This document shows, one piece after another, positions 22,928 through 35,200 of a stretch of DNA of 64,000 nt. Source of the DNA: Loripinus fragilis (taxonomy: Eukaryota; Mollusca; Bivalvia; Lucinida; Lucinidae); assembly GCA_964019695.1 (NCBI GenBank), contig OZ026520.1, positions 30,042,120-30,106,119 of the forward strand, read 5' to 3'. Position 1 is the first letter of the stretch; the number at the start of each line of letters is the position of its first letter. The notes beneath the pieces were generated by a model that was not told the origin of the DNA, ran no database searches, and worked only from the letters and a program-made list of their open reading frames with translations. Position numbers and translations under genes: made by a program.

Positions 22928-24428
22928 AGGAAAGCGCAACAAATGAAAAAACGTGAACTGTATTTGTTCAAGATGTGTCACACAACATAAATTTGATGAG
23001 AATAGGAAAATTGAGACGATTGAATATGATATCTCTCCGTTTAAATATACCAACACAGCGATTTTTGTTTGCTTGAGAGTGCCGCCATAGTTTTTGGTTT
23101 GGTTCCCGTTTTTGTAAGCGCTTTACCTTGAGCGCATTCTGTGTGTATTGAGAATGTGTGAGAATGTACCCATCTTGTGTAACTTTTTCATGCGCTTATT
23201 CCCCATTTTTTTTTCTTGTCAAAAATAGATCAGCTGGTGAAATAAGTTGCGGGTCACATTGTGTTAACAAGATTTGACAAATAATGAAATTCATTTCTTA
23301 TTCTAACGGTTAAACTTCGTTCAAATCACGTGTGAACACAGGTACTAGATTACACAGGGTCCGTGGCATAGATTGGGTATCATATCTCTACACATTCTCG
23401 CAAATTTTGGCCATTTTGCCAAAATGGTTAGACGAGCTTTCGTCGTACAACTGAAATAAATATCGTTTGCATAAAAAGTGTTAATGTTAAGATGAGTAAA
23501 TGTATGTTTATTTTGTTGGATAAGCCTTCGAGAATAGGCTGGGACCAGTGCTTATGAGTGCTCTATTAAATATCCAGAGTGAACTTCTCAAAGATGGCCG
23601 ATCTTTAGACGAGGTACCGTCCATTTAAACTTAAAAAGTATCCGTTCTCATATATGTTTTTTTCTCTGTGATTGAGGCCCAGACTATTTGTAAAATGCTT
23701 TATTGGCTTATTCATTATGAGTTTAATATTTAAAAGGAGTAGATCTACCCTCGCAATGTCAGCTAAAATCATGTTGCGGTGGGGTCGGTTGGCGAGTACA
23801 TTTTTTGCAGATGTGTAAGGAAATGCGTTTATATTTCTTACAGTTCTGACTTTGTTAAAATTTAACAAACAATTGAATAGGAAGCGTGAATGCATTAAAT
23901 ATTTCGATATAAAAGACATTAATAAAACCTCGAGTAAAAACGAAGCAAATTTGATGAAGGGATGTGGATTTAAACGTGATTGATTTAACACTTTAACACT
24001 GTGATAGATAGATAGATAAAAGGCCGTTAGACTGATATCTTAACTTTTACTTTGAATTCCAGTTCATCCAATTACCTTCTCAAAATTATATCCAATTAGT
24101 CCATAACTATTTGACTACACATTATCACACGCTTGAGCTGTTTTTCTCGCTTATTAAATCAAAGTTTCAATACAAATGAACAGCTAATTTTGTTAAGACA
24201 CAAGCGCTCCTTGCGCATGGTAAACCGACCAGAAAATCGATGTAAGTGACGTCACTGGTGTAAAAACATGGCAGCTACCTCAGGCGGATTCCAACGCGAA
24301 TTTCCTAAATTTGAAATAGCGATAGTTGATTGAATATATACTTTTTAAGCAATTTCTTTGCTTACAAATTCTTTCCAAGATATAGTCCTTTAAATTATAT
24401 CAGCGGTTACGGTGTATTGCGCTTTCCT
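22928..24428. mobile_element. TTAA-flanked element of 1.5 kb, TIR AGGAAAGCGCAA
   Basis: TTAA at 22924-22927 is followed by AGGAAAGCGCAACA, and the right end TGCGCTTTCCT is followed by TTAA at 24429-24432. The inverted ends are about 12 bp. The only sizeable frame (minus strand, 23605-23991, 128 codons) has no recognisable motif, so I treat the element as non-autonomous. The TTAA target suggests the piggyBac group. Confidence 0.6.
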
Positions 24429-24593
24429 TTAAATCATAGGTGAATTATTCATACAGAAATTTTAATAAAATATCTGTTCTGTATGTAATGCAGTTCATTT
24501 GAGCATATTATGGTTATTTCATTTTACCTTATTCAACCTAGTAAGCACACATTCTCTGATAAGTGCACACCTATTTCTTTTCGATTTGTGAAT

Positions 24594-24745
24594 ATAAGAA
24601 CCTATGATGAGTGTAAGGGTGGGGTAGAAAATCTGTCCTGAGGATCACCGTTTGGCATCACAAGGTTTGCCGAGTGATGACAAACGGTGATGGCCAGGGA
24701 CAGATTTTCATATCCAATCACACAAATAATAGGTTCTTGTTCTTG
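24594..24745. repeat. Long imperfect hairpin
   Basis: Arms AAGAACCTAT..AGAAAATCTGTCC..ATCACCGTTTG and CAAACGGTGAT..GGACAGATTTTC..ATAGGTTCTT pair over roughly 60 bp with a short loop near 24668. It is non-coding and probably a MITE. Confidence 0.6.
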
Positions 24746-25119
24746 GTTACCATTAAATACGCATATATATATTTAAGAAAAAAGACTTGGAGAAGTTCCT
24801 GAATATACTGAGATGCGACATGACATGTTGTTATATGACTCCTATAAAATACCTCCTCTGATTGGCTGAAACTAGCTTGCACTGGTTGTGACAGAGCATG
24901 ATGTCAAACAGTGATGAGCTAAAGACAGGTAAATATTAGTTTTGTCAGTGCTGACTGAGAGCTAAAAAAAGATTGAACTAAATCTAGCCCAGGTGACATG
25001 GCTTTTGTCACTACTGCCTGACAGCTAAAAATAGACATTGAAACACTGACTGGTTTCTTATGTATATTTAACAGGTAAAATGTGTTGAATTCAGAATTTG
25101 TTAGTTGTATGAGAACAGC

Positions 25120-25330
25120 AGTTTACCCATGTATGCCGAATGGAATTTCCCACTGTTATCAATTGAAACAGCCCATTCCTGTCTTAAGGGATGTTAGGTG
25201 GCATTTTTCATTTTTATTCAAATTTTAATAGAAAATTATGCCAGCAACCAGTGAAGGCCCTGATAAGACACCGTGTTAGACTGTGGCGTCTGATCTGGGT
25301 CTGCACTATTTGCCTATGTCCCAGAAAAAA
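25120..25330. repeat. Repeat pair with 47690-47930
   Basis: Shares ATGGA.TTTCCCA, TTATCAATT, CCCATTCCTGTCTTAAGGG then GTTAGGTGGCATTTTTCATT, and a later CTGATCTGGGTCT with the copy at 47690. No coding frame. Confidence 0.5.
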
Positions 25331-25519
25331 GGACGCTAAGCATATGGGTTAAAAATGCAATTATTTTGCTTATCTCATAAAAGTTGCAGAAATTTGGGAA
25401 ATAAATTGTTGAAATAATCTTCCTTGTGAAAGTGCACTAGGAGCATCTGACTTAATAAATTTATAAATATGAAAATACTTTAAATAAAACTAGGAAAAGA
25501 GAGACAGTGTCATATAAAC

Positions 25520-25668
25520 AAAACAATTGGTGCATTCTTGTTTGGTTAACATCAGGATTAGTCAACCCTTGAAAGTGATGTTCACCTCGGTTTCACCTCG
25601 GTGAACATCACTGTTCTCAGGTTGACAAATCCTGATGTTAACCTCAAAAGAATGCATCAATTGTATAA
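25520..25668. repeat. Long imperfect hairpin
   Basis: Arms ACAATTGGTGCATTCTTG..GTTAACATCAGGATT..GTGATGTTCACC and GGTGAACATCAC..AATCCTGATGTTAAC..AGAATGCATCAATTGT pair closely around 25592. Probably a MITE. Confidence 0.6.
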
Positions 25669-26226
25669 TGTCACCTTAACATAACAATGATGTCATTTGG
25701 CATCTGGCGTGCAGCTTTTATTTTTCTTCATGATCTTTCCTGTGCGTTGGTACAGGGTATATGAAATAGAATTATCTCAAATGGGTAAAACAGTGGAAAC
25801 CCCCGATCTAGAGTGCAAGAATGCTTTATCAATTAGTGACTTCCAGTCAGTTCAGTGGTACAGTTTCGTTATTAACCCTTTGTATACTAATGGATTCTTT
25901 CTTATGTCTTGATACAATAAACTTGGGTAAGTCCATTGAAAATATTTAGGGGTGTCAGGCTATAATTAATAAAAAAAATGTATTCTTTTGTCTGAAGATC
26001 TCTATATCTTTATAAACAGTGTAAATCCTGATGAAATGCAGCATAATGCTGCATTTCATCTCGGTCTTCACTGTTTGCAAAAGTACTCATTTAGAAATTT
26101 CCCGAATACAAAGTGTTAATATTGATTTATCATGTAGATTAAAAACAGTGTTGATCCTGATCAGCTGGTTTTCAAAAAGGGTATAGAATTTTGAAAAAGT
26201 TGCTGTCCAATGGTCACAACTTCATT

Positions 26227-26440
26227 ATTAACCCTTAAAGTGCCAATCACGACTGCAGCCGACGACAAATTTGTTGACATCTTTCCCATTTTTTGAAAAA
26301 ATAAGGTATGGTATTTCTTGAGAAATGTCTGCCAGCAGACGATTCTCATGAAATATATCCTATTCGTTATTTTTGAAAAAGCAGCAAAATTTGAAAATGT
26401 CTTCTGCTGTAAATTATATGTGGCGCTTTATGGGTTGATT
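26227..26440. repeat. Repeat G copy
   Basis: Begins TTAACCCTTAAAGTGCCAAT and ends TGTGGCGCTTTATGGGTTGA. The interior has CGACTGCAGCCGACGACAA and TCTGCCAGCAGACGATTCTC. Confidence 0.6.
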
Positions 26441-26570
26441 CTGATCCGTCATGTGAATTCTGATGAAGCTAGCTGATCTGGATCACCAATGTTTTCAAAC
26501 AAGGGTAAAGAATTTTGAAAAGTATTGTGTAAGGTGTGCTCATTAGGTTGAAGTTATAAAGGCAATTTAT

Positions 26571-26797
26571 GAAAACTGTAAATTTAGAAATTTTCGCGAG
26601 AATTTTATTTTCGGGATTAGCATATTAAAAGCCATATTAGAAACATGAAAAATTTGCGACTAAGGCATGATTTACCTATCTCAGTATACGAAAAATTGAT
26701 TTTGCCATTTTGCGAGGGTTTGATTTTTGCGAAACTTCGACTATGTGAAGTTTCACAAAAATAAAGACCTCGCGAAAATTTCCGAATTTACAGTATT
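26571..26797. mobile_element. MITE-like element, TIR ACTGTAAATT..AAATTTTCGCGAG
   Basis: The left end ACTGTAAATTTAGAAATTTT then CGCGAG is inverted at the right end (CTCGCGAAAATTTCCGAATT then TACAGT). A diverged partial copy lies at 37598-37735. Confidence 0.7.
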
Positions 26798-27092
26798 ATG
26801 ACAAGTGTTCTATTTACAACATAATGGCACTTTATTCTTTAAAATGATAAATTTTCAGACAACTCAATTTGATAATATGTAAGGTTTTTAACAATGTATG
26901 GTTAAATGAGTTATCTTTTCAGTGACAAATTGATTTCTTATTTATTTTTGCAACAACAGCCCAAAAACCGTATGCAGCCTTTCCCCTTTCCCCTGATATT
27001 TTACATGAGATTTGATCAAAATTGGCCAACTGACTTTAGAGATATACTACTTTGAAAGTGTGGAATGACAATAACACCGGAGCGTTGCCATA

Positions 27093-27335
27093 CTAGTGTC
27101 GTGCCAACAAAGAGTGACAGTGACGTAATCTTTTGTTTACAATAGTTAGGTAAACATTAAATTGTACACCCCACTTGCGCTTACGCAAATCAATATATCG
27201 CTTGTGTATTAATCCTTTCCTGTGGATAGGATTAATACACAAGTGATCTATCGATCAAAAGTCCCTGATAACATTGTGAACGAAACATGATGTCACTGTC
27301 ACTCTTGGCTGGCAGGATAGTAATACTAATACAGC
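27093..27335. mobile_element. Hairpin element F, copy 1
   Basis: Outer ends pair (GTGCCAACAAAGAGTGACAG with CTGTCACTCTTGGCTGGCA), and the core is a hairpin of TTGTGTATTAATCC / GGATTAATACACAAGTGATC. A second copy is at 39448-39673. Confidence 0.7.
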
Positions 27336-27405
27336 TAAAAAGGTGTTTTATTTTGAACCATAATTAGTATTATAATGAAAAAAGTCAATAAGCAATGCTT
27401 ATTAG

Positions 27406-28678
27406 ATACCCCCCGCACAGTAAGAGTCGGTGAAAAAACTTGGCAAGTTATAGTTAAAACCAGCAGACCTTAGTTTTGAAAAGAAGACTTCAGTAGAATC
27501 TGTGCAAACAAAAATTATAAACTCCTTCATGCATGTGTTCAATGTGTTTACATTGTATTGGCAAAGTATCAAATTGATCCATCAAAAGCTGTGGTAGGAG
27601 TTGATCGGCCCATAATGGCACTATCCATGCATATACAAAAGCCACATAAGGGAATAATTGTCTAAGTTCTCATAGCTGTCATTTTGTTAATTTTTTTTTT
27701 TTAACCAAACTCCATCATGCATATGGTCAATGTGTCTTAATCGTATAGGCAAAGTATCAAATTGTTCCATCAAAAGCTGTAGTAGGAGTTGATCGGCCCA
27801 TGAAGGCACTATCTATGCTTATACAAAAGCCCTATTAGGGAAAAATTGTCTAAGTTCTCACAGCTGTCCTTTTGTCAAAAAATATTTTTTCTGAACCAAA
27901 CTCCTTCATGCATATGTTCAATGTGTCTACATTGTATAGGAATAGTATCAAATTGTTCCATCAAAAGCTGTGGTAGGAGTTGATCGGCCCATGAAGGCGC
28001 CATCTATGCTTATACAAAAGCCCTATAAGGGAAAAATTGTCTAAGTTCTCACAGCTGTCATTTTGTCAAAAAATATTTTTTCTGAACCAAACTCCTTCAT
28101 GCATATGTTCAATGTGTCTACATTGTATAGGAATAGTATCAAATTGTTCCATCAAAAGCTGTGGTAGGAGTTGATCGGCCCATGAAGGCGCCATCTATGC
28201 TTATACAAAAGCCCTATAAGGGAAAAATTGTCTAAGTTCTCACAGCTGTCGTTTTGTCAAAAAATATTTTTTCTGAACCAAACTCCTTCATGCATATGTT
28301 CAATGTGTCTACATTGTATAGGAATAGTATCAAATTGTTCCATAAAAAGCTGTGGTAGGAGTTGATCGGCCTGTGTATGGCCTATAATAGCATAAGCATA
28401 AAACCCTATATAAAAACCCATTTAGAACTACAAAGGGAAATAACTCTACTAGAATTGGCCCCTAGCCCTTACTTTTTTGTCTAAAGTATTTGTCTTGCAT
28501 ATATGAACATGTTTGCAAGGTTTGATGAAAATCCAGCAATGACTCTTCAAGATATTAAGGAAACAAAACTTTACGGACGGACGGAAGGATGCACACACGG
28601 ACGCACGCACACACACACGCACGCACGGACAACGTGAAAACAGTATACCCACCACAAACAAAGTTTGTGGGGGGTATA
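27406..28678 (+). mobile_element. Pearl-like non-autonomous element, 191-bp core x5
   Basis: Starts ATACCCCCCGCACAG. Tandem units follow, with TTGATCGGCC at 27601, 27789, 27980, 28171 and 28362 (spacing 188, 191, 191, 191). A GGAC/GCAC microsatellite (about 28571-28630) comes next, then a terminal hairpin TATACCCACCACAAAC / GTTTGTGGGGGGTATA. TIR plus tandem core plus microsatellite plus end hairpin is the published layout of bivalve pearl elements, considered non-autonomous Helentron-type. It lies just downstream of the fucosidase poly(A) signals. Confidence 0.75.
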
Positions 28679-28714
28679 AAGATTAATAACCTTGGAGCCT
28701 GTTCTGTTGTTTCA

Positions 28715-28724
28715 TTTATTTATT
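28715..28724 (-). promoter_or_regulatory. Candidate poly(A) signals of the fucosidase gene
   Basis: Two overlapping AATAAA hexamers on the minus strand (TTTATT at 28715-28720 and 28719-28724), about 270 nt past the stop codon at 28991 and before the pearl-like element begins at 28678. Use is inferred from position. Confidence 0.5.
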
Positions 28725-28990
28725 ACTATGGGTTCACAGGCTGAACGGAAAACTGTGAGTGTGGATCTTGATCAGCTGACTTCTTAAGAAGCAAGCAGAT
28801 GTGGTTTACACTGGTAAAAGACGACATTTCTGGTACCAGCTGATATATTTCTACATTGTATTCAAACCAGAATATATCACTAGCCAGATGATCAGGATCT
28901 GCACCATTTTCAGATAGACCTGTCCTGGTTTAGCAGAAGGAGGGTCAAGGTCATTATCAGCCTCATTTGCACTCTATGGATTTCCGAATT

Positions 28991-29255
28991 TTAATTTTGA
29001 AGATTTGTCATTTTGAAGACCCAAGCATAATCACACGGCTGTTTGTTAAATGGAATGACGGGGATCTTTATGTTGATGCCAACTTTTGTCTCTGCTGGGG
29101 CCTTCCAGCCAATGATACCAGGATACCCAAGCAAGGTGACGCCGGTTTTCCCTGTTGTATAAGGAACTGCCAGTTTGAGTTCTGTCTTTTCTGGCCATTC
29201 TAACACAATGGCGTAAACAGATACATCGCCTGACTGGGACTTCTTGGAGGTATAC
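28991..29255 (-). CDS. FUCA1-like: Fucosidase exon 8 (C-terminal beta-sandwich, stop)
   Basis: Acceptor TCCACAG|GTATAC at 29255, 265 nt to TAA at 28991-28993. It encodes [20 protein letters not shown], then [12 protein letters not shown] and the end [13 protein letters not shown]. It follows a 9.0-kb intron, the longest of the gene. Confidence 0.92.
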
Positions 29256-32200
29256 CTGTGGAAGATAAATATACAATTTACCTCATAAATACTACTAATT
29301 ATGTCAATTAACAATTACTTTATCCCTCTAGAGGCATGAACCCCTAAACAGGTATGCATTTGTGCAATTTTGGAAGAGGGCATTATGAGGAACAATTCTG
29401 TGAAATTATTTTGAATTTAGGCCAGTGGGTCAGGAGGAGATGTCCTTTAAAAGATTTCTTATCTGGAGCTCTGACAGCCCTCCTATTAGGTGGAGTAAAA
29501 CCATTTATGTAACTAGAATTGTTTTTTACGAAAAAACAGATGTCTCCCCCCTTTTGATGTCAAAAGCATTAGTCATTAAATACATTTTCAAACAGAAAAA
29601 TTAAATACAATTTCTAACGGAAATTCTAGTCATTTTATGCAGCCAATCAGCTCGTATCTAGTAAAGCTAGAAAATAACTCAAAGAGTATAAATGACTAGG
29701 TACTATTCTTGAACTCTGCACGTTGACTCATGTTGGTTGATACTTGTATAAAGTTTCGTGAATATAGCTTAAGCGGTTTTCAAGTTATAGAGCGGACATG
29801 GTTTTTGTGATGGACAAAGTTCCAAGGAAAGTAACTCAAAAAGTATAAAAGGCAGAGTTACTATTCTTGCACTCTGCACATCGACTCATGTTGGTTGATA
29901 CTTATATAAAGTTTCATGAATATAGCTTAAGCGGTTTTCAAGTTATAGAGCGGACATGGTTTTTGTGATGGAAACGTTCCAAGGTAAATAACTCAAAAAG
30001 GATAAAAGGCAGAGTTACTATTCTTGCACTCTGCACGTCATCTCATGCTGATTGATATTTGTATTAAGTTCCGTGAATATAGCTTAAGTGTTTTTCAAGT
30101 TAAAAAGTGGACACGATTTTTGTGATGCACAAAGTTCAAAGGGAAATAACTCAAAAAGTATAAAAGGCAGAGTTACCATTCTTGCACTCAGCACGTCATC
30201 TCATGCTGATTGAAATTTATAAAAAGTTTCATGAATAGAGCTTAAGCGGTTTTCAAGTTATAGAGCGGATATCATTTGTGACAGACAGACAGACGGACAG
30301 ACAGACAGACGGATGCACGGGGAAAACCAATATGTCTCCGGACCCTGAAGGGGGAGGAGACATAATTTTGAAAGAGGCATCATGGGGAACATTCATGCAA
30401 AGTTATATGAAATTTGAACCAGTGGTTCAGATGTCATTTGAAGAAAAACTTTACGGACGCAGGACGGACGGACGGATGCACGACGGACAAAGACCGTTCA
30501 CAATAGCTCACCTTAAGCCTTTGGCTCAGGTGCGCTAAATATGATCATTTCAAGATTTTTCACATATAAATTCATATGAAATCAAAGGGCTAAGTTCACG
30601 AAGGGGTAAAATCGGCCCTGTAAAATCCTGTTTCAGAAATGTATGAATATAATATAAATGACATTATTTCTGAAGAAGACGATCTTCCCTCTCTTCAAAT
30701 ACATACCAAACAATTTCTTGGATGCTTCCCTTATACCGCAAAAATCCATATTATGACCCCCAGTTTCCCCAAAATGGCTGAAATTGTGGAGATTTAGTGT
30801 AAATATATCCATAACAAAACATGAGGCCATTATTTCGACACCACAATTTTTGGCTTGGCTGTGCAAATTAACATTGAGAACCCATGACCAAAAATTTAAG
30901 GTGTCGAAATTATGGCTTCATACTGTAATATTACGTAACCTAAACGATCACGTTTGGATATTTTGTCTGTGTTTGGTCTTTTCAGGCCATTTATACATGT
31001 TCTAAGGCTTAAAACATGCAGATATGACTACATTATCTCATGAAAGCAGGGCTGGACTATTTTAGAAGCCGAAAATACGCCTATTTTCTCACATTTTTTA
31101 GTGCAAACAATGCCGATTCCGAAATAATGTTACGTCCGAAATTTACATTCAGTATGAGACGCTCGTCGTGCTACCGTTAGTTTTTGCCTGCTTTCGCAGG
31201 TATATACTGCCTTTTTTGGTTAACGGGATGTGAATTCACTCATAAATCACTATTAGAAAAATACACGGGTTCATATTTTTACAATTAACGTGTGTCAGCT
31301 TGTTTATTCTTGTATATTTCTAAAAGCCTATTATTGTTTTGTTTGTATTTAAAAATATATAGTTTTAAGTGCGCTGCATTTAAATATAAGCATCTACGTG
31401 GTCGTGCGGTTAAGTCCAGGAATTGTTTAATGTTTTGCAACGGGTCCTGGGTTCAATCCTCAGCGACGTCAACTTTTTTCTTTCCTTTTTTTCTCTCGTT
31501 TCTCTTAAAATGCTAGTTTATATATTATTATTGCAAGCTTTCAGGTTTATCTGATAGCTAAAAACAAATAACCACATGTACTGGTCGTTTTATTTTAGAA
31601 ATCTTCCACCCACTGTCCAGTATATACTTACGCCAAGCATATTTGACATGCCTTCTTTGTATTCCATAAACTCACTAAAAATGTAACTTTGGTTCCAAAG
31701 GGGGTCCAACATTTTCCAGGGGTGGGGGTCGAACTCATTTGCTCATTCCCTATAAAACTTGTGATTTTCAAGGTGAGTCCGGGCCACCTGTTACCCCCAC
31801 CTCCTCTCCGGTCCGTGCATGACTGATCCTTCACAAAATGATCATGTTTCATGTCTTAATCATGAGTTAAGTTTAGTCTGTATTGCACTGATTTTCCTAT
31901 TGCAAAAATAACTTATTTGACCGCAAAATGCGTTTCTTTAGAAATGTGACACAGTTGGAGACCGTTTTGAAAGAAAAATCGCATTGGGCATTCGCGATGA
32001 GGTGATAGCTCTACAATATTTATGTCCCTCATTGTCCCCGTGTACCCCATGTGTAAGCTGCTTGTAGTGTTAAGAACTGGGGATTTTTTGGTCAATAATC
32101 GGTAATGACGCATGTTTCAAATATGTTCGGCAAGACAGAGAGTGCAGTGGCTCAATGGTAGAGTGCTTGACTCGAGACCGAGGGGCCGCCGGTTCGAGCC

Positions 32201-35200
32201 TCACCGGTGTCACTGTGTTGTGGTTCTTGAGCAAGACACATTTATCCTGGCTTAGTACTGGTTCAACCCAGGAAGACCCGTCCCTGTTTAACTGAAAGAT
32301 TGTTGATGGGACGTAAAGAATCAAACAAACAAACAAACGTTCGGCGAGACGTACAGTTGATTCAAAGATAGATGAGAATCGTTGAAACAAAAATATGAAC
32401 TAATCCAGGTAATGTGTATTTTATACAGGTATATTACATTAACTGCCTCAAACTGCAGTATTTCATTGACCGTTATTAATCCATTTCAATGGAAAAAATA
32501 CAATGTGGTATAGTTTGATTATTTTGCATCTTTGAAACATCAGTACGAGCAATCTGTGAGGTGAACGGAATTTTTTATACTTTGTCACACTTGTATTTGC
32601 ATTGGGAGAATAAAGGAAGGTGGTATAATTTAGGATTTATCATGAATTCAGGAGTCAGGCACATCGTTTTGAAAAAAAAAGATCCATGTATAACTTAGAA
32701 GTTTGAATTATACTAACAATTAAACTCCACCTGAAATGTTTTAGACCTGTTTTAGCGATGATTTTTACCACGTCATTTTTTCAAAATCCTTATCCCGATG
32801 AAAAGTATTCAGAAACATCCCTGCCAACTTCTCAAAACAGTTCCAACATCCAAGATGATGATGTTACATCTGTGCATAGATGCACTCTGGGTATTTTAAG
32901 CAAAGCAAAAATATAACAAGTCAAAGATGTCAATCAAAATGTTACATTGTACCGCCACAATTCACTTGTTAAAGCGATGTATTATATGGCTTGTTCAAAT
33001 ATATTGGAAATCGCGCCTGATTTGCACGTACGTTAAGCTAGTGGGAATTCGCTCGTGCGTTAAGCTAGTGGGATCATCTCGTAACCGTAATTTTTAGAAC
33101 AACTGCAAAGGAAAATGGCACGTTGTGCAAGAACACAAACTTTGTTCGTACAAATGAGCCTGTCTGACGGTGATTCTGTGCGTGCACGGAAAATTCTGGG
33201 CATGCAAATGGCAGTTTTATCACTTTTATGTTATACACAACCTTTGAATAACAAGATTTTCACCGTTCACGATTTTTTTTTGATAATACCTCTTTCTGAC
33301 ACGCCCATACGAATTTTACCCGTCAATAAAACAAACTTTGAAATGTTAAACGAATTCAATTAATTGCAAAATTTTTATCTAAATACAGACGAATCTCGTT
33401 AATTCGAAGTCCTAGGGGCTAGAGGTTTTATTTCGATTATCGAAAATTCGAATTATAGGTAGGTAGAAATAAAAGATATATAGCCCCCAGAAATTATAAT
33501 GATTATTTTTTCTTATCAAATATATGTTTTGCGTGCATAAAAGAACGTCCCAGGGAGACGTTTCTTTTACGCACCCAGAACATATATTATTATAGAAAGT
33601 TATCAAAATAGATCATGAATAGGTCCTATACTCTGAATTCAGTCTGTCCCAAATTTATTTCGAATTAGCCAGTATTTCGAAAAATCGGAGGTCGAATTTT
33701 TGAGGTTACTGTACACAAAATCTGTACGTGTAACAAACACAAGACTTTTAGGAGAAATTAGCGGAAAGTCTTCTCTAACACATTTTGCTAAATTGAAGAT
33801 AAAAATGTTATTGCGAAAGAATAGCAGCTGGATTTTTTTCATGTCGTATAATACAAATGTAACTTATTTTCAGGATTGAGTAATTGAGATTTACTGTCGT
33901 GGTAGAGTGCTTGACACGAGACCGAGTGTCCGTGGGTTCAAGCCTCACCGGCGCTACAGCGTTGTGCCTTGAGCAAGACACATTAATCCTAGCTTAGTAA
34001 TGGTTTTACCCAGTAAGACCCGTCCCTACATAATTGAAAGTTTGTTGATATGACTCATGGCAAACAAGGTTTTACTGTTATCACTATTTAATTCCGTCCA
34101 TCAAAAATGTTCGTTTTGTGTAAATGCTTAGTGTAAGTCCCATTATCATATTTTGACAAGCCTGCCCTACTTTAGCGAGGCGGGGAGAATCAAAAATAGC
34201 AGCTTACCATCGGCCCAGCAATATGCAATTACCTTTCGCCGTTGGCCGATAGTGGTTAGCTTTAACGTTCTTTCTTGGACTTTATCAAAAACGAAATGCC
34301 CATGAAACTTCTACGCTGTCTTTAATTTGAGCAGGCAGTATCAGGGAAGGTTCTGGCTAGTCTGTTCGAATGCTCAATCTACTTTGCACCTGTGCTAGTC
34401 GCCAAAGATAAAAAACATAAATATCTTCTGAGCTGACTTAACCCTTAATGCCCCAATCGAAACAAAAGTGGTCTGCTTTCTCTTCTGCTGAAATGTTTAA
34501 GAAGCCTCTATGGAAAACAGTGTGGACCCAGATAAGACTGCTCCTATAGGAGCACTCTGTTCTGGGTCCACACTGTTTGCTTCTATACTAAATTTGTCAG
34601 TAATGCTGGGAAATTATTTGCAGCAGATGACTTCAGCAGACGATATTTTCAGATGCATTTTTTCTTGGCGCTTTAAGGGTAAAATATTACAGCATCACTC
34701 TACAATAAGGTACCGCGTCCGGGAAACCCAACTATACCCTATATATATATATATAAGCACAGGTATTTAAGATCAGTCAGAATGACAAGCTCCTGTCTGA
34801 AAATCACGAGACTACCGAAAAATGACCACTCTGCATTCAATTGCATAAAATGCGTTACGATTGTGTTATCCATCGCATCAGTAATATTGTGTGCATACAG
34901 TTTTAATACACTTTTTCTCGGACCCGCGAAGCGTGGTCGGCAGAGTTCTATTTATAGTCTGACTTCTATGGACTAGTCTTGAGAGTGACCGGGGGGGGGG
35001 GGGGGGGGGGGGGTACATGAGTTTGAACCCTTGTACAATTTTGTTGAAATTATTTTCTCTCTTCTACTAATTCTGATGAGAGTATTTAGTAAGTACTTGA
35101 TACTGATACACCGTTTGTAAAGCAGCGGTATAGGATACATTGACCGCTACCGTGATATGACTAAAATTGAAAATTACATGGACATAAAGCCTCAAACAAA

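Noticed and set aside
23605..23991. 128-codon minus-strand frame inside the TTAA element
   Set aside because: No DDE-type or other motif and strongly AT-driven composition; I could not link it to any transposase.
27480..28380. CRISPR-like array with 191-bp period
   Set aside because: Whole units are repeated without unique spacers, and the context is eukaryotic; it is the core of a pearl-like element.
29046..29276. Alternative frames over fucosidase exon 8
   Set aside because: Exon 8 in the frame joined to exon 7 gives a clear fucosidase C-terminus; the other frames are shadows.
31397..31475. tRNA gene
   Set aside because: A- and B-box-like words occur, but no full cloverleaf or anticodon could be assigned.
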